Positions 7,696 through 9,554 of a stretch of DNA of 9,554 bases are shown one piece after another; position 1 is the stretch's first letter; each line of letters opens with the position of its first letter. This DNA comes from Lonsdalea britannica (lineage in GTDB: Bacteria; Pseudomonadota; Gammaproteobacteria; Enterobacterales; Enterobacteriaceae). The position numbers were made by a program, and so were the translations under genes. The stretch spans positions 1 to 9,554 of the forward strand of contig NZ_CAMKXG010000134.1 of the NCBI RefSeq assembly GCF_946477055.1. The letters are read 5' to 3'. Under the pieces are notes generated by a model. That model did not search any database, had not been told where the DNA came from, and saw nothing but the letters and a program-made list of their open reading frames with translations.

Positions 7696-7872
7696 ATGTC
7701 ATCAATTCAGGGTGATGAAGTACTACAAATGATGATACCAACCGAGCACCACGCCAAGAAAACGCCATTGCGCTCCCACGTTGCCGTCGCTTTCCATCAA
7801 GGCGTCCGCCTTGATGCCGACGCGCGAAAAGCGGAGTCCATCCTGTCGTTAACTGCCCTGCTCTATCGCTAA
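7696..7872 (+). CDS. 58-residue protein, possible ligand-less YecH-family (DUF2492) relative
   Basis: Starts with an ATG behind a strong AGGAG and ends TAA 2 bp before radD. The N-terminus [14 protein letters not shown] closely resembles the YecH/DUF2492 opening, remembered as SIHGHEVLxMM. The rest (a [10 protein letters not shown] segment, then [10 protein letters not shown]) can be lined up loosely with the family's FG..RFHTCSA..MTA..LI.FL region. However, the two His of the first motif are Gln and Asp here, and the expected His/Cys of FHTC read as LDAD. YecH proteins are annotated as putative metal binders, so this copy would not bind metal by those residues. It is also shorter than E. coli YecH (about 79 residues by memory). 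No membrane or signal segment is seen. It may be a diverged paralogue, a decaying gene kept as a leader for radD, or an unrelated small protein. The family link rests mainly on about 12 residues, so it is tentative. Confidence 0.55.
   Translation: MSSIQGDEVLQMMIPTEHHAKKTPLRSHVAVAFHQGVRLDADARKAESILSLTALLYR
7795..7816. repeat. 22-bp perfect palindromic inverted repeat inside the small ORF
   Basis: CATCAAGGCG (7795-7804) and CGCCTTGATG (7807-7816) are exact reverse complements separated by TC. As RNA this folds to at least 8 bp with a CGUCCG loop. It lies within the 58-codon ORF, 59 bases before the radD start. No T-run follows, so it is not an intrinsic terminator. It could affect translation of radD or bind a protein. 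Confidence 0.6.
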
Positions 7873-7874
7873 CT

Positions 7875-9554
7875 ATGTCGTTTACGCTACGTCCCTACCA
7901 GCGCGAGGCCGTTGACGCCACGCTGGACTATTTTCGTCATCACGCCTCGCCCGCCGTGATCGTTCTTCCTACCGGCGCGGGCAAAAGTCTGGTGATTGCC
8001 GAGCTGGCGCGACTGGCGCGCGGACGCGTGCTGGTCTTGGCGCACGTCAAAGAGCTGGTCGAGCAAAACCACGCCAAGTATCGGGCGCTGGGACTGGAAG
8101 CCGATATCTTTTCCGCCGGACTGGGACAACGCCAAAGTCAGGGCAAAGTAGTCTTTGGCAGCGTTCAATCCGTCGCTCGCCATCTGACGCATTTCGATCA
8201 TGCGTTTTCATTGCTGATCGTCGATGAGTGTCACCGCATCGGAGACGCGGATGATAGCCAGTACCGCCAGATTCTGCGCCACCTGCAGAGCGTCAATCCC
8301 CGGCTGCGGCTACTGGGCCTGACCGCGACGCCTTATCGGCTCGGCAAGGGGTGGATCTATCAATACCACTATCATGGGATGGTGCGAGGAGACGAAAACT
8401 GTCTGTTTCGTGACTGTATCTATGAGCTGCCGCTGCGTTACATGATTAAACACGGTTTTTTGGTGCCACCGGACCGTCTGGATATGCCGGTGATTCAGTA
8501 CGACTTCAGCAAACTGAAAGTACAAAGTCACGGGCTGTTCAGCGAAGCCGACCTGAACCGGGAGCTGAAGCGTCAGAAACGCGTCACGCCGCAAATCATC
8601 CGTCAGGTTCAGGACTATGGAGCCGACCGGAAAGGCGTAATGATCTTCGCCTCCACGGTGGAACACGCCACTGAAATCACCCACCTGCTGCCAGAGGGCG
8701 AAGCGGCGCTCATCAGCGGTGAAACCCCGCCCGGAGAGCGCGATGCCCTGATTGCGGCGTTCAAGCAGCAGCAGTTGCGCTACCTAGTCAACGTTTCCGT
8801 GCTGACCACCGGCTTTGACGCGCCACATGTCGATCTGATCGCTATCTTGCGCCCTACCGAATCCGTCAGCCTGTATCAGCAAATTGTCGGGCGCGGTCTG
8901 CGTCTCTCTCCGGGCAAAACCGACTGTCTGATTTTGGACTACGCGGGCAATCCCTTCGACCTCTACACGCCGGAAGTCGGCGCGAGCAAGTCGCACGCGG
9001 ACAGCCAGCCGGTGCAGGTGTTCTGCCCACAGTGCGGCTTTGCCAATCTGTTTTGGGGAAAATGTACGGAAGACGGGACGGTCATCGAACATTTCGGCCG
9101 CCGCTGTCAGGGGTTTACCGAAGAGGATGATGGCCGACGCGAGCAGTGCGACTACCGCTTCCGCTTTAAAAGCTGCCCGCATTGCGGCGCTGAAAACGAT
9201 ATTGCCGCCCGTCGCTGCCATCAGTGCGACGCCATACTGGTCGATCCTGACGATATGCTCAAAGCCGCGCTGAAACTCCGTGACGCCCTCGTGCTGCGCT
9301 GCAGCGGCATGAGCCTGACGCCGGGAGCGGATAGTCAAGGCGACTGGCTGCGCATCACCTACCACGATGAGGACGGCGCAGAGGTCAATGAACGTTTCCG
9401 GCTGCATACGCCCGCGCAACGAAAGGCCTTTGAGTATGTATTTCTGCGCGTTCATCAGCGCGCGCCCGGCGTCCCCTTCGCCTGGAAAACCAGCGCCGAC
9501 ATTCTGCAGCAGCAGGAGCGGCTGCGCGCGCCCGACTTCGTCGTCGCCCGCCAG
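7875..9554 (+). CDS. radD: RadD (YejH), superfamily 2 helicase-like DNA repair ATPase (3' end missing)
   Basis: 560 codons without a stop, running off the window. E. coli RadD is about 586 residues, so roughly the last 25 are missing. E. coli RadD is a DNA-dependent ATPase acting in double-strand break and crosslink repair and interacting with SSB and RecA (established knowledge). Motifs: N-terminal [11 protein letters not shown] (Q-motif-like, 5-15), Walker A PTGAGKS 32-38 (Lys37), motif Ia LAHVKELV about 55-62, DECH 117-120, TAT 150-152, TTGFDAP 311-317, and motif [10 protein letters not shown] 336-343 with its arginines. A C-terminal zinc-ribbon-like region follows with CPQC 384-387, C411, C425, CPHC 434-437, and C448/C451, all eight as remembered in E. 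coli; C397 appears extra. The start ATG is 2 bp after the small ORF and gives the family N-terminus. No ribosome binding site of its own is visible, so translation is probably coupled to the small ORF. Confidence 0.97.
   Translation, partial: MSFTLRPYQREAVDATLDYFRHHASPAVIVLPTGAGKSLVIAELARLARGRVLVLAHVKELVEQNHAKYRALGLEADIFSAGLGQRQSQGKVVFGSVQSVARHLTHFDHAFSLLIVDECHRIGDADDSQYRQILRHLQSVNPRLRLLGLTATPYRLGKGWIYQYHYHGMVRGDENCLFRDCIYELPLRYMIKHGFLVPPDRLDMPVIQYDFSKLKVQSHGLFSEADLNRELKRQKRVTPQIIRQVQDYGADRKGVMIFASTVEHATEITHLLPEGEAALISGETPPGERDALIAAFKQQQLRYLVNVSVLTTGFDAPHVDLIAILRPTESVSLYQQIVGRGLRLSPGKTDCLILDYAGNPFDLYTPEVGASKSHADSQPVQVFCPQCGFANLFWGKCTEDGTVIEHFGRRCQGFTEEDDGRREQCDYRFRFKSCPHCGAENDIAARRCHQCDAILVDPDDMLKAALKLRDALVLRCSGMSLTPGADSQGDWLRITYHDEDGAEVNERFRLHTPAQRKAFEYVFLRVHQRAPGVPFAWKTSADILQQQERLRAPDFVVARQ

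Noticed and set aside
7455..7874. Search for a LexA (SOS) box upstream of radD
   Set aside because: No CTGT-N8-ACAG-like sequence was found by eye in the region.
8784..9455. 223-residue - strand open frame opposite radD (and 7887-8201, 8310-8684)
   Set aside because: These are antisense shadows of the radD coding frame, which has intact helicase motifs throughout; the antisense proteins show no recognisable family.

Overview
The window is ordinary chromosome of an Enterobacterales gammaproteobacterium. Gene order and protein sequences follow the E. coli / Salmonella yejA-yejB-yejE-yejF, yejG, bcr, rsuA, radD(yejH) neighbourhood. Moderately high G+C and the divergence from E. coli suggest a Pectobacteriaceae-like genus (Dickeya, Brenneria, Lonsdalea or similar); that placement is a guess from general impression, not from a marker gene. 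No insertion sequence, prophage gene, CRISPR array, tRNA or rRNA is visible.

Left part (1-4720, + strand): the yejABEF peptide ABC importer, very tightly packed. It holds the C-terminal part of the periplasmic binding protein YejA (its start lies before the window), the permeases YejB and YejE (joined by an ATGA overlap), and the double-domain ATPase YejF (1 bp after yejE). In E. coli this transporter imports the peptide-nucleotide antibiotic microcin C. A short GC-rich hairpin at 4723-4743 separates it from convergent genes on the other strand.

Middle part (4747-7454, - strand): yejG (small protein of uncertain role, GTG start), bcr (MFS drug/peptide exporter, GTG start) and rsuA (16S rRNA pseudouridine-516 synthase). 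A 323-bp AT-rich gap between yejG and bcr holds two inverted repeats but no gene. A 150-bp gap between bcr and rsuA holds one GC-rich inverted repeat and no gene.

Right part (7455-9554, + strand): divergent from rsuA is a 58-codon ORF with a very good ribosome binding site. Only 2 bp after it starts radD (yejH), a superfamily 2 DNA helicase-like repair ATPase that runs open to the window end (560 codons seen, no stop). The small ORF resembles the start of YecH-family (DUF2492) putative metal-binding proteins but lacks the expected His/Cys ligands. It is the most unusual item here.

I did not find a convincing new multi-gene system. The points worth checking are the YecH-like leader ORF and its likely translational coupling to radD, and the inverted repeats in the gene-free stretches.
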